64,000 bases of DNA from Rhodospirillales bacterium. GTDB lineage: Bacteria; Pseudomonadota; Alphaproteobacteria; Kiloniellales; JACOMY01. Numbering within the stretch: the first letter of the stretch is position 1; each line of letters opens with the position of its first letter. The position numbers and the translations under genes were made by a program. Positions 16,571 through 23,619 of this stretch are shown one piece after another. The stretch is taken from contig JACOMY010000010.1 of NCBI GenBank assembly GCA_014324045.1, forward strand, positions 1 through 64,000. Direction: 5' to 3'. The notes below the pieces were generated by a model. That model was not told the DNA's origin. It saw only the letters and a list, made by a program, of their open reading frames with translations, and searched no databases.

Positions 16571-18177
16571 CGGACGCCCAGATCAGGCCCCTCATCGACA
16601 TCGACGGCAGTGCTGCGGCGCTGACCTCCAAGGCTGGCATGCTGCTGGAGCAGGCGCGCTGGGCCGCCCAAATCTTCCAGCGCTACGACCGCGGGAGTAC
16701 GCTCTCGATCGCCGAGGCCGTAGCCCGCGTGGCGCATGGCAAGGCCGCCGAATTCGCCGAACGCACCGTGGCCGAGACCGGTTTCGGCGTCGCCGCCCAC
16801 AAGCGCCTGAAGAACGAACTCTCCAGCCTGCCGCTGGTCGAGCACTACCGCAGCCACGACTTCGTCAATCCGGCGGTCAACGAGGCCCAGAAGATCGTCT
16901 CCATCCCGCGGCCGGCCGGCGTGATCTTCGCCCTGGCACCCTCGACTAACCCCATCGCCACAGTCTACTTCAAGATCCTCTCGGCCCTGATGACCCGCAA
17001 TGCCATCATCGTGAGCCCGCACCCGGCCGCCGCCGAGACCTCGCTGGAGGCGATCCGCTGTCTGGCCAGGGCCGCCGAGGCCGCTGGCGCCCCTCCCGCC
17101 GCGGTCCAGGGCGTGACCGAGCCCAGCCTGCCGCTGATCGAGCAGTTCATGCGTTCCGAGAAGACCGATGTGATCCTGGCGACCGGTGGCAGCGCCATGG
17201 TGCGCGCCGCCTATGCCTCAGGCAACCCGGCGATCGGCGTGGGCCCGGGCAACGCGCCGGTCTTCGTCGACGCCTCCGCCGACTTGACCGCCGCCGCCCG
17301 CCACATCGTCGAGAGCAAGTCCTTCGACAACTCGGTCCTCTGCACCAACGAATCCGTGCTGATCACCCTACCCCAGGCCGAAGCCGGCCTGCTGCGCGAG
17401 ATGAAGAAGGCTGGCGCCCACCTCTGCTCTGAGGCCGAGACAGCGGCCCTGCGCCGGCTGCTTTTTCACGAGCGCGGCTTCAACGTCGAGACGCTGGGCC
17501 GCGACGCCGACTGGATCGCCGGGCAGGCCGGGATCAAGGTTCCGCCCAAGACCAGGATCTTGGTGACGCCCATTACCCTGATTGGGCACAACGAGCCGCT
17601 GTCGCGTGAAAAGCTCTGCCCGGTGTTGAGCCTCTATCTGGCCCGCAACAAGGCGCAAGCCCTGACCCAAGCGCGCCAGCTGCTGCGCTTCGGCGGGGCC
17701 GGACATTCGGCGGCGATCCACTCGCGCGATCAGCAGACCGTCCTGGACTACGCCGCGGCGGTCGAGGTCTACCGCGTGGCGGTGAATGCACCCTGCAGCC
17801 AGGGCGCGGCCGGCTTCGCCACCCATCTCGCACCCAGCTTCACCATCGGCACCGGCTTCTACGGCCGCTCTTCCATCGGCGAGAACATCGGGCCGCAGCA
17901 CCTAGTCAGCTGGACCGAGGTCGCTTGGAACCGCGACAGCAACGAGGTCCTGGATCTGCAGGCTCTGACCCGCCTGCATCACCCCGGCCCGCTGCCGGAA
18001 GCGCCCAGCGACGGTGTGCCCGGCAAGACCGGAGCCGAGGGCCGGGCGCCGCCGCCGGCAGCCCCCAATCATCGAGGCAACAGCCATCGCGACGACAGTT
18101 TGCGCGAGGAGATTCGGCGAATCGTCGCCGAGGAACTGCGCGCGGCCATGAAGGGCCGATCCCATGGCCGAACTTAG
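16567..18177 (+). CDS. BMC-associated aldehyde dehydrogenase with C-terminal encapsulation-peptide-like tail
   Basis: The 536-aa protein starts at GTG 16567 after GGAGGAG (16557-16563). The open frame continues far upstream, but only in the shadow of the aminotransferase gene. The catalytic Cys is Cys259 in DNSVLCTNE, as in PduP/EutE-type CoA-acylating ALDHs, so the product is probably an acyl-CoA. The catalytic domain ends near 470. It is followed by a Pro/Gly/Ala-rich linker (about 471-508) and an amphipathic helix LREEIRRIVAEELRAAM near 512-528. This linker-plus-helix layout is typical of cargo targeted to the shell. Its 3' end overlaps the first shell gene by 14 bp. Confidence 0.9.
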   Translation: MTDAQIRPLIDIDGSAAALTSKAGMLLEQARWAAQIFQRYDRGSTLSIAEAVARVAHGKAAEFAERTVAETGFGVAAHKRLKNELSSLPLVEHYRSHDFVNPAVNEAQKIVSIPRPAGVIFALAPSTNPIATVYFKILSALMTRNAIIVSPHPAAAETSLEAIRCLARAAEAAGAPPAAVQGVTEPSLPLIEQFMRSEKTDVILATGGSAMVRAAYASGNPAIGVGPGNAPVFVDASADLTAAARHIVESKSFDNSVLCTNESVLITLPQAEAGLLREMKKAGAHLCSEAETAALRRLLFHERGFNVETLGRDADWIAGQAGIKVPPKTRILVTPITLIGHNEPLSREKLCPVLSLYLARNKAQALTQARQLLRFGGAGHSAAIHSRDQQTVLDYAAAVEVYRVAVNAPCSQGAAGFATHLAPSFTIGTGFYGRSSIGENIGPQHLVSWTEVAWNRDSNEVLDLQALTRLHHPGPLPEAPSDGVPGKTGAEGRAPPPAAPNHRGNSHRDDSLREEIRRIVAEELRAAMKGRSHGRT

Positions 18178-18799
18178 ATCCTTTCTCTTCCTCGACCGCT
18201 TGCAGCCGCAGACGCTCTGCTACATGGCCAGCTGGATGCGCGGAAACCTGCCGCGCGCCAACGTCGCGGCCCAGATCGTCGAGATCGCGCCCGGCCTGGA
18301 CATCGAGGCCCTGACCGACGCCGCCCTCAAGCATGCCGAGGTGCAAGCCGGCATCCTGGCGGTCGAGCGGCAGTTCGGCTATCTGGAGTTCCATTCGCGC
18401 TCCACCTCGCTGCTGAAGGCCTCGGCCGAGGCGGTTCTGGACCGCCTAGGCGCCCGCGCGCAAGACGCCATCCCGCCCAAAATCCTGGCCTCCAAGGTGG
18501 TAACCCGGGTCGATCGCCAGCATGCCTTCCTGATCAACCGCAACAAGCTGGGCTCGCTGCTGCTGGGCGGGGATTCGCTCTATCTGATGGAGGTGCAGCC
18601 GGCCTCCTACGCGGTGATCGCCGCCAACGAAGCCGAGAAAGCAGCCAACATCAAGCTGATCGACTACCGCATGATCGGCGCCAGCGGCCGGGTCTATCTG
18701 GCCGGCCGCGAAGACGAAATCCGGAACGCCCGCGACGCCGCCGAGGCGGCTCTGTCCACCTCCCTGGCCGCCTCCTTGGCTGACTTGGGCAGGCGCTAG
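18164..18799 (+). CDS. BMC shell protein, tandem BMC domain (BMC-T), first paralogue
   Basis: A 211-aa protein with two BMC folds (about 5-95 and 105-205). The first has AVERQFGYLEFHSRS near 66-80. The second has ANEAEKAANIKLIDY and IGASGRVYLAG near 150-185. Such trimers make pseudo-hexameric facet tiles, often with a large gated pore. It starts inside the end of the ALDH gene, so the two are coupled. It is related to the protein at 19804-20478 but clearly diverged from it. Confidence 0.88.
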   Translation: MAELRSFLFLDRLQPQTLCYMASWMRGNLPRANVAAQIVEIAPGLDIEALTDAALKHAEVQAGILAVERQFGYLEFHSRSTSLLKASAEAVLDRLGARAQDAIPPKILASKVVTRVDRQHAFLINRNKLGSLLLGGDSLYLMEVQPASYAVIAANEAEKAANIKLIDYRMIGASGRVYLAGREDEIRNARDAAEAALSTSLAASLADLGRR

Positions 18800-18809
18800 G
18801 ACCGGGCGC

Positions 18810-19229
18810 ATGGACCGGGAGATCCGCAGCCTGATCCGCGAAGTCCTGGCCGAAGAGCTTGCGAAGCTCGGCGGCCGCGGCGCCAGGCCGCCGGGCGAGG
18901 AGCAGGTCAGCATCGCGAACGACCGGGACCTGGCCGCATTCGTGCAGCGCTTGCTGGAGATGAGCCGCGACGGCGAGACCCGCGCGGCCATCGAGCAGGG
19001 CCGGCTGGTCTTCCGCCTGGTCCGCGCCGAGCGTACTGCGGCCCAAGCGCCGGCCCGGCGCAACCCCAGCAGTCAGCGGATCGACAGGGGCTTCGTCTCC
19101 GAGCGCCAGGTGGACGCGCTGCCGCCAGGCACCAGCCTGTTGCAGGTCGGCAAGGCCGTACGCTTCACCCCGCTGGGCCGCGACCGCCTGCGCCAGCGCG
19201 GGATCGCAATCGAAAGGATCGAGCGATGA
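18810..19229 (+). CDS. Uncharacterised BMC-locus protein with N-terminal encapsulation-peptide-like helix
   Basis: A 139-aa protein. Residues 5-20 (IRSLIREVLAEELAKL) form an amphipathic helix very like the tail of the ALDH. A Gly/Pro linker follows near 21-33. A middle helical part (about 35-75) precedes an Ala/Pro/Arg-rich stretch. The C-terminus has VRFTPLGRDRLRQRGI (about 117-132), a pattern reminiscent of C-terminal segments in other BMC accessory proteins. There is no enzyme motif. A role as scaffold or adaptor between cargo and shell is plausible but unproven. Its stop overlaps the BMC-P start (ATGA), so the stoichiometry may be coupled. Confidence 0.75.
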   Translation: MDREIRSLIREVLAEELAKLGGRGARPPGEEQVSIANDRDLAAFVQRLLEMSRDGETRAAIEQGRLVFRLVRAERTAAQAPARRNPSSQRIDRGFVSERQVDALPPGTSLLQVGKAVRFTPLGRDRLRQRGIAIERIER

Positions 19230-19468
19230 TCAAGGGACGCGTGGCCGGCCGGGTCTGGTCGACCCGGCGCATCGGGAGCCTGCCGCAAGGCGCGCTGCTG
19301 GAGGTCGAGTTGGAGAACGGCAGCCGCCTGATCGCCTTCGACCCCCTGGGCTGCGGCAACGGCGAGGCCGTGCTGATCACCCAGGGCTCGGTCGCCGCCG
19401 CCTTCTTCGAGAAGGCCAAAGCCCCGGTCGATGCCCTGATCGTCGGCGCCATCGACGAAACGGCATAG
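19226..19468 (+). CDS. BMC vertex protein (BMC-P, EutN/CcmL family)
   Basis: An 80-aa protein with the EutN/CcmL pattern: GRVAGRVWSTRR at the start, LLEVEL, then AFDPLGCGNGEAVLITQGS (about 39-57) and a terminal VDALIVGAID strand. Pentamers of this family cap the vertices of the icosahedral shell. One such gene per locus is the minimum for a closed compartment. It overlaps the upstream gene by 4 bp. Confidence 0.92.
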   Translation: MIKGRVAGRVWSTRRIGSLPQGALLEVELENGSRLIAFDPLGCGNGEAVLITQGSVAAAFFEKAKAPVDALIVGAIDETA

Positions 19469-19517
19469 CGCTATCCGCCAAGACTGACTACCCGAGCTGA
19501 CTACAAGGAGCAAAGCA

Positions 19518-19799
19518 ATGGCCAGCCAAGCAATCGGAATGATCGAGACCAAAGGCTATGTGGCCGCGCTGGCCGCAGCCGACGCCATGGTCAAGGCCGC
19601 CAACGTCATCATCGTGGCCCGCGAAGAGGTCGGCGACGGCCTGGTCTCGGTGGTGATTCGCGGCGATGTCGGTGCGGTCAAGGCCGCGACCGAGGCCGGC
19701 GTCGAGGTAGCCGGACAGGTGGGCGAGCTGGTCTCGGTCCACGTGATCCCGCGCCCGCACCCGGACCTCGCCAAGTTCTTCGCCGCCGCCGCAGACTAG
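19518..19799 (+). CDS. BMC shell hexamer protein (BMC-H, Pfam BMC)
   Basis: A 93-aa canonical single BMC domain: [20 protein letters not shown] at the start, [20 protein letters not shown] in the middle, and a VIPRPHPDL tail. It is the bulk facet protein. An AAGGAG ribosome site precedes the ATG. It is the only BMC-H in the locus, so all single-domain hexamers would be of one type. Confidence 0.95.
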   Translation: MASQAIGMIETKGYVAALAAADAMVKAANVIIVAREEVGDGLVSVVIRGDVGAVKAATEAGVEVAGQVGELVSVHVIPRPHPDLAKFFAAAAD

Positions 19800-19803
19800 C
19801 GTC

Positions 19804-20478
19804 ATGGCCGGGGCGAGGAGCGTTCGCAAGACCGCCGCTACGACCGCGGTGGCGGCGCTGCGGGTCTATCTGCCGATCGAAGACTTGCAGCCGCAGTTCG
19901 CGGCCTATCTCTCGACGCCCTTGCGGGCGCGCGGCTATCCCCCGCAGGAGGGTGAGCACAGCCTGATCGTCGAGGTCGCCCCGGCGCTGGCCATCCACCG
20001 CGTGGCCGATCTGGCGCTGAAGGCCGGCGGCGACCTGGAGCCGGGTATCCTTTTCACCGAGCGGCAGTTCGGCGTGCTGGAGCTGCACAGCGCCGACAAG
20101 GCCGAGCTGCAGGCGGCCGGCGACGCGGTGCTGGCCGGCATCGGTGCCAAGGCCGGCGATCAGCTGCGCCCGGCTACGCTGTTCACCGACATCATCGAGG
20201 ATCTGACCGACCGCCACGCCATCATCTTGAACCGCACACGCGAAGCCTCGATGATCCTGCCGGGACAATCCTTGCTGGTCTACGAGATGGCGCCTGCCCT
20301 CTTCGCCGCGGTGGCCGCCAACGAGGCCGAGAAGGCCGCTGAGGAGATCACCCTGGTCGACCTGCAGACGATCGGCGCCTCGGGACGGGTCTTCCTGGCC
20401 GGCAAGCCAGCCGCCCTGGCCAAGGCCCAGGCCCGCATCGCCGCCACCCTGGAGGCGGTCGAGGGCCGCAGCGGATAG
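19804..20478 (+). CDS. BMC shell protein, tandem BMC domain (BMC-T), second paralogue
   Basis: A 224-aa tandem BMC protein. The first 15 or so residues are a basic/Ala-rich extension. Domain 1 includes FTERQFGVLELHSAD (about 83-97). Domain 2 has ANEAEKAAEEITLVD and IGASGRVFLAG, matching the paralogue at 18164-18799. Two different BMC-T proteins suggest two facet tiles, perhaps with distinct pores for substrate and cofactor. It is the last gene of the operon. Confidence 0.9.
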   Translation: MAGARSVRKTAATTAVAALRVYLPIEDLQPQFAAYLSTPLRARGYPPQEGEHSLIVEVAPALAIHRVADLALKAGGDLEPGILFTERQFGVLELHSADKAELQAAGDAVLAGIGAKAGDQLRPATLFTDIIEDLTDRHAIILNRTREASMILPGQSLLVYEMAPALFAAVAANEAEKAAEEITLVDLQTIGASGRVFLAGKPAALAKAQARIAATLEAVEGRSG

Positions 20479-21009
20479 GGGCCTAAGGAAAACGCACGAC
20501 CGGAAAAACGCACGACGGGCGGATCGAACCGCCGGCGATACTTTGCCGGCCGGGATGAATGGCCACTGCGGCTGGACAATTTCGCCGCCAAGTCCGGACG
20601 AGTAAGCGACGATGGGCCGGGGCACAGAAGCTGGCTTCGCACGAATCGTCCGCTTTCGCCCAGATTCGGCAGTTTGGCGGGGACGGTTTTCGGGGGTGCG
20701 GAAAGTTTGGAAAATCCGAGCGTTCCGCAGCCTTCGTTTTGCCGGCAAAAAGACCCCCCCGAAAGAGAGCATCCTGAAAAAGGCATCCTTGTGCGGGACG
20801 GCTGCAAGGGTCCTTCGAGGGATGGCGGTAGCGGTCCCAGCTACGGCAGGTGCCGCAGCCCATCGTCCCGCCGTTCTCCAGCTAGCCGGCGATGTGGCCG
20901 CCGGCGCCGCGGCGGTTACGGCATGGCCCGCGCCATAGACCGCCCCCCGATACTGCCTTCACCATTTGTTTTGCCGTTATTGTAAATTCTCGCATAGCCG
21001 CCGTCCTTC
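20479..21009. other. Region between the BMC operon and the convergent flavoprotein gene
   Basis: Open frames occur on both strands, but no domain, start signal or conserved protein pattern was recognised. Near 20486-20515 a short string (GGAAAACGCACGAC, then GGAAAAACGCACGAC) is directly repeated. This is followed by GC-rich inverted stretches (CGGGCGG...CCGCC and GCCGGC pairs, 20515-20555) that may end transcription. No T-tract is present. It may contain decayed sequence. Confidence 0.4.
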
Positions 21010-23415
21010 CTACATCCCGCTCTTGTAGAGGCAAGGCGCACAGACCTTGGCAGCAACCGTCTTCCCGAGGATCTGTAGGCCCAGGCCGGTCCCTTCCGCC
21101 GCCAAGGCCGGTTCCACGAAGCCCATGGCCAGATTCTTGCCGACGCGGTGGCCCCAGGCGGCGGACGTCACCGTGCCGACGACGCGGCCGGCCTGCAGCA
21201 AGGAGTCGCCGGGCTGGGCCGGGGCTTCGCCACTCAGGATTTCGAGGGTGACGAAGCGTTTGCGGGGGCCGGCGGCTCGCCGGGCCAGCAGGGCCTCGCG
21301 GCCGATGAAGTCGCCTGCCGGGCGGACGAAGCGCTCAAGGCCGCTTTCGTAGGGGTCGAACTCTGTGATCAGGTCGGCCTTCCAGTGGCGATAGCCCTTC
21401 TCCAGGCGCATGGAGTCGGTGGCATAGAGGCCGAAGGGCCTCATGCCGTGCGGCTGCCCGGCCTGCCACAGCAGATCGAAGACGGCGGCGAGCCGGGCGT
21501 TGGGGACATGCAGCTCCCAGGCCAGTTCGCCGGAGTAGGAGACCGAGAGGGCCACCGCCTCGGCGCCGGCGATCTCCACCCTGCGGGCCGAGAGCCAAGG
21601 GAAGGCCTCCCTGGACCAGTCGCAGTGCGGCAGGGCCTCGGTGAGCACCTGGCGGGACAGCGGGCCGGCGACGACCAGGGCGGTCATGCTATCGGTCAGG
21701 CTCTCGATGCGGATGGCGCCACCGCCGGGCAGATGCTCCTGCAGCCAATCGCGGTCATGATACTCGGCAGCGGCGGCCGAGCCGTACCAGAAGCGCCCCT
21801 CCGCCAGCTTGGCCAGGGTGGCTTCGGCCTTCACATTGCCCTGGCGGTTCAGCAGGTAGCAGAGGCCGACCTTGCCGACCCGCGCCGGCACCCGCGAGCA
21901 GGTCATCCGGCACAGCCACTCCTCCAGACCGGGACCGGCGAGCTCGTAGCGGTTGAAGCCGGAGACCTCCATGATGCCGACGCCGGTCCGGACCGCCGCC
22001 ACCTCGGCGGCAACGACGTCGAATGTGTTGGTGAAGCGGAAGGAAAGCCGTTCCTCGAAGTCCGGCGTGGGCTTGAAGAAGGTCGCCCGCTCCCAGCCGT
22101 TGACCGTGCCGAAGTCCGCGCCCAGTTCCGCCAAACGCCCGGTCAGCGGCGTGGTCTTGGCCGGCCGGCCGGCCGGCCGATGCTCGTGCGGCAGATGGAA
22201 GCGGAATTCGTTCCGGTAGTCCTCGACCGCCTTCAGGGTCGTGTAGCCGACATCGGCATGGCGGGTGAAGCGGCGCGGGTCGAGGCACCAGGTGTCGTAG
22301 CAGGCCTCGCCCTGGGCAAGGATCTGCGCCAGCAGCCAGCCGTGCCCGCCGCCCTCGCCCAAGCCGGCGCGCAGCCCGGTGATGCAGTAGGCATTGCGTT
22401 TGCCGGGGATGGGGCCGACCAGCGGCAGGCCGTCGGGAGTGTAGGTGATCGGGCCGTTGATCACCGTGTGGATGCCGGCCCCGGTCAGGCCGGGCAGGCG
22501 CCGGAACGCCCCCTCCATCACGCCGATCACGCGGTCGAGGTCGTCGGGGCAAAGCGCCATGGTGAAACCGGGATCGATTCCCTCCAGGCCCCAGGTGCGG
22601 CAATCCTGCTCGTAGAAGCCGACCAGCAGACCCTGCTTCTCCTGCCGGCAGTAGAAGTCGTCGGTGGGGCAGCGGATCAACGGCACCCGGAAGTCCAGCG
22701 CCTCGATCTCCGCCATGGGCTCGGTCAGGAGGTATTGGTGCTCCATGGAGACCACCGGCAACTGGCTGCCCATCATGGCCGCCACCTCGTTGCAGCGGTA
22801 GCCGCCGGCATTGACCACCTTCTCGCAGCGGATGTCACCCTTCCCGGTACGGACCGTCCAGCTGAAGTCCGGATGCTGGGTCAGGCCGGTGACCGGGGTG
22901 AAGCGATAGACCTTCGCGCCGGCCTTGCGGGCGCGCCGCACCAGGGCCTGGCAGAGTTGGGCCGGGTCGATGTCGCCATCCAACGGGTCCCAAAGCGCCC
23001 CCAGCAGAGTGTCCGTGGCGATCAAGGGATGCCGCTGCGCGCACTCCCCGGCGTCGAGCAGTTCGAAATCGACGCCCATGCCCTTGGCCAGCGAGATGAA
23101 GTGACGATAGCCGTCGATGTGATCCTGGGTCGAGGCCAGGCGCAGGCCGCCGGTGGCATGGTGATAGTTGATCGGATAGTCCGGGTCGTCGGCCAATTCC
23201 TTGTAGAGGCGGATCGAATGACTCTTCAGCCCCACCATGGTCTGGGTCGGCCCGAAGTTGGTGACCTGCGCCGCCGAGTGCCAAGTGGTGCCGGAGGTCA
23301 GCTCGTCCCGTTCCAGCAGCACGCAGTCGGTTATGCCCTCTTGGGTCAGGTGATAGAGCGTCGAGCAGCCGCCGATGCCCCCACCGATCACCACCACATC
23401 GGTCTGTGTTTTCAT
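21010..23415 (-). CDS. Dimethylglycine/sarcosine dehydrogenase-like flavoprotein with GcvT domain
   Basis: An 801-aa fusion. The N-terminal DAO domain has the FAD motif VVIGGGIGGCSTLYHL (residues 8-23). A TSGTTWHSA segment near 41-49 contains the His that carries covalent FAD in dimethylglycine dehydrogenase. The C-terminal part (from about 440) is a GcvT/aminomethyltransferase-type folate domain. Enzymes of this family oxidatively demethylate N-methyl amino acids or amines and pass the one-carbon unit to tetrahydrofolate. The exact substrate is open. The gene is convergent with the BMC operon and divergent from the MttB-like gene, pointing to a methylated-amine module. Confidence 0.85.
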   Translation of the reverse strand: MKTQTDVVVIGGGIGGCSTLYHLTQEGITDCVLLERDELTSGTTWHSAAQVTNFGPTQTMVGLKSHSIRLYKELADDPDYPINYHHATGGLRLASTQDHIDGYRHFISLAKGMGVDFELLDAGECAQRHPLIATDTLLGALWDPLDGDIDPAQLCQALVRRARKAGAKVYRFTPVTGLTQHPDFSWTVRTGKGDIRCEKVVNAGGYRCNEVAAMMGSQLPVVSMEHQYLLTEPMAEIEALDFRVPLIRCPTDDFYCRQEKQGLLVGFYEQDCRTWGLEGIDPGFTMALCPDDLDRVIGVMEGAFRRLPGLTGAGIHTVINGPITYTPDGLPLVGPIPGKRNAYCITGLRAGLGEGGGHGWLLAQILAQGEACYDTWCLDPRRFTRHADVGYTTLKAVEDYRNEFRFHLPHEHRPAGRPAKTTPLTGRLAELGADFGTVNGWERATFFKPTPDFEERLSFRFTNTFDVVAAEVAAVRTGVGIMEVSGFNRYELAGPGLEEWLCRMTCSRVPARVGKVGLCYLLNRQGNVKAEATLAKLAEGRFWYGSAAAAEYHDRDWLQEHLPGGGAIRIESLTDSMTALVVAGPLSRQVLTEALPHCDWSREAFPWLSARRVEIAGAEAVALSVSYSGELAWELHVPNARLAAVFDLLWQAGQPHGMRPFGLYATDSMRLEKGYRHWKADLITEFDPYESGLERFVRPAGDFIGREALLARRAAGPRKRFVTLEILSGEAPAQPGDSLLQAGRVVGTVTSAAWGHRVGKNLAMGFVEPALAAEGTGLGLQILGKTVAAKVCAPCLYKSGM

Positions 23416-23619
23416 CGCCCCGTCCTATAAATCTTCCTGCGCGCCGCACGCACCCATCCCACGTCCGGCCACTCTGGCGCGCGGGTTCCCTACTCGCCAG
23501 CGCGATCGCGCCGCTTCAGCCTCTCTGAAGGGGGTGTTCCGAAATCCTGAAGCGATGGGTTTCCATTGCCCCGGCGCCCGCTTCGGTGCCGAATCCCTCA
23601 AGTGTAAGGAGGACTCCCA

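Noticed and set aside
21148-23430. A 760-aa plus-strand open frame opposite the flavoprotein gene
   Set aside because: It is the antisense shadow of a GC-rich coding region; the minus strand has clear FAD and GcvT motifs, while this frame shows no domain.
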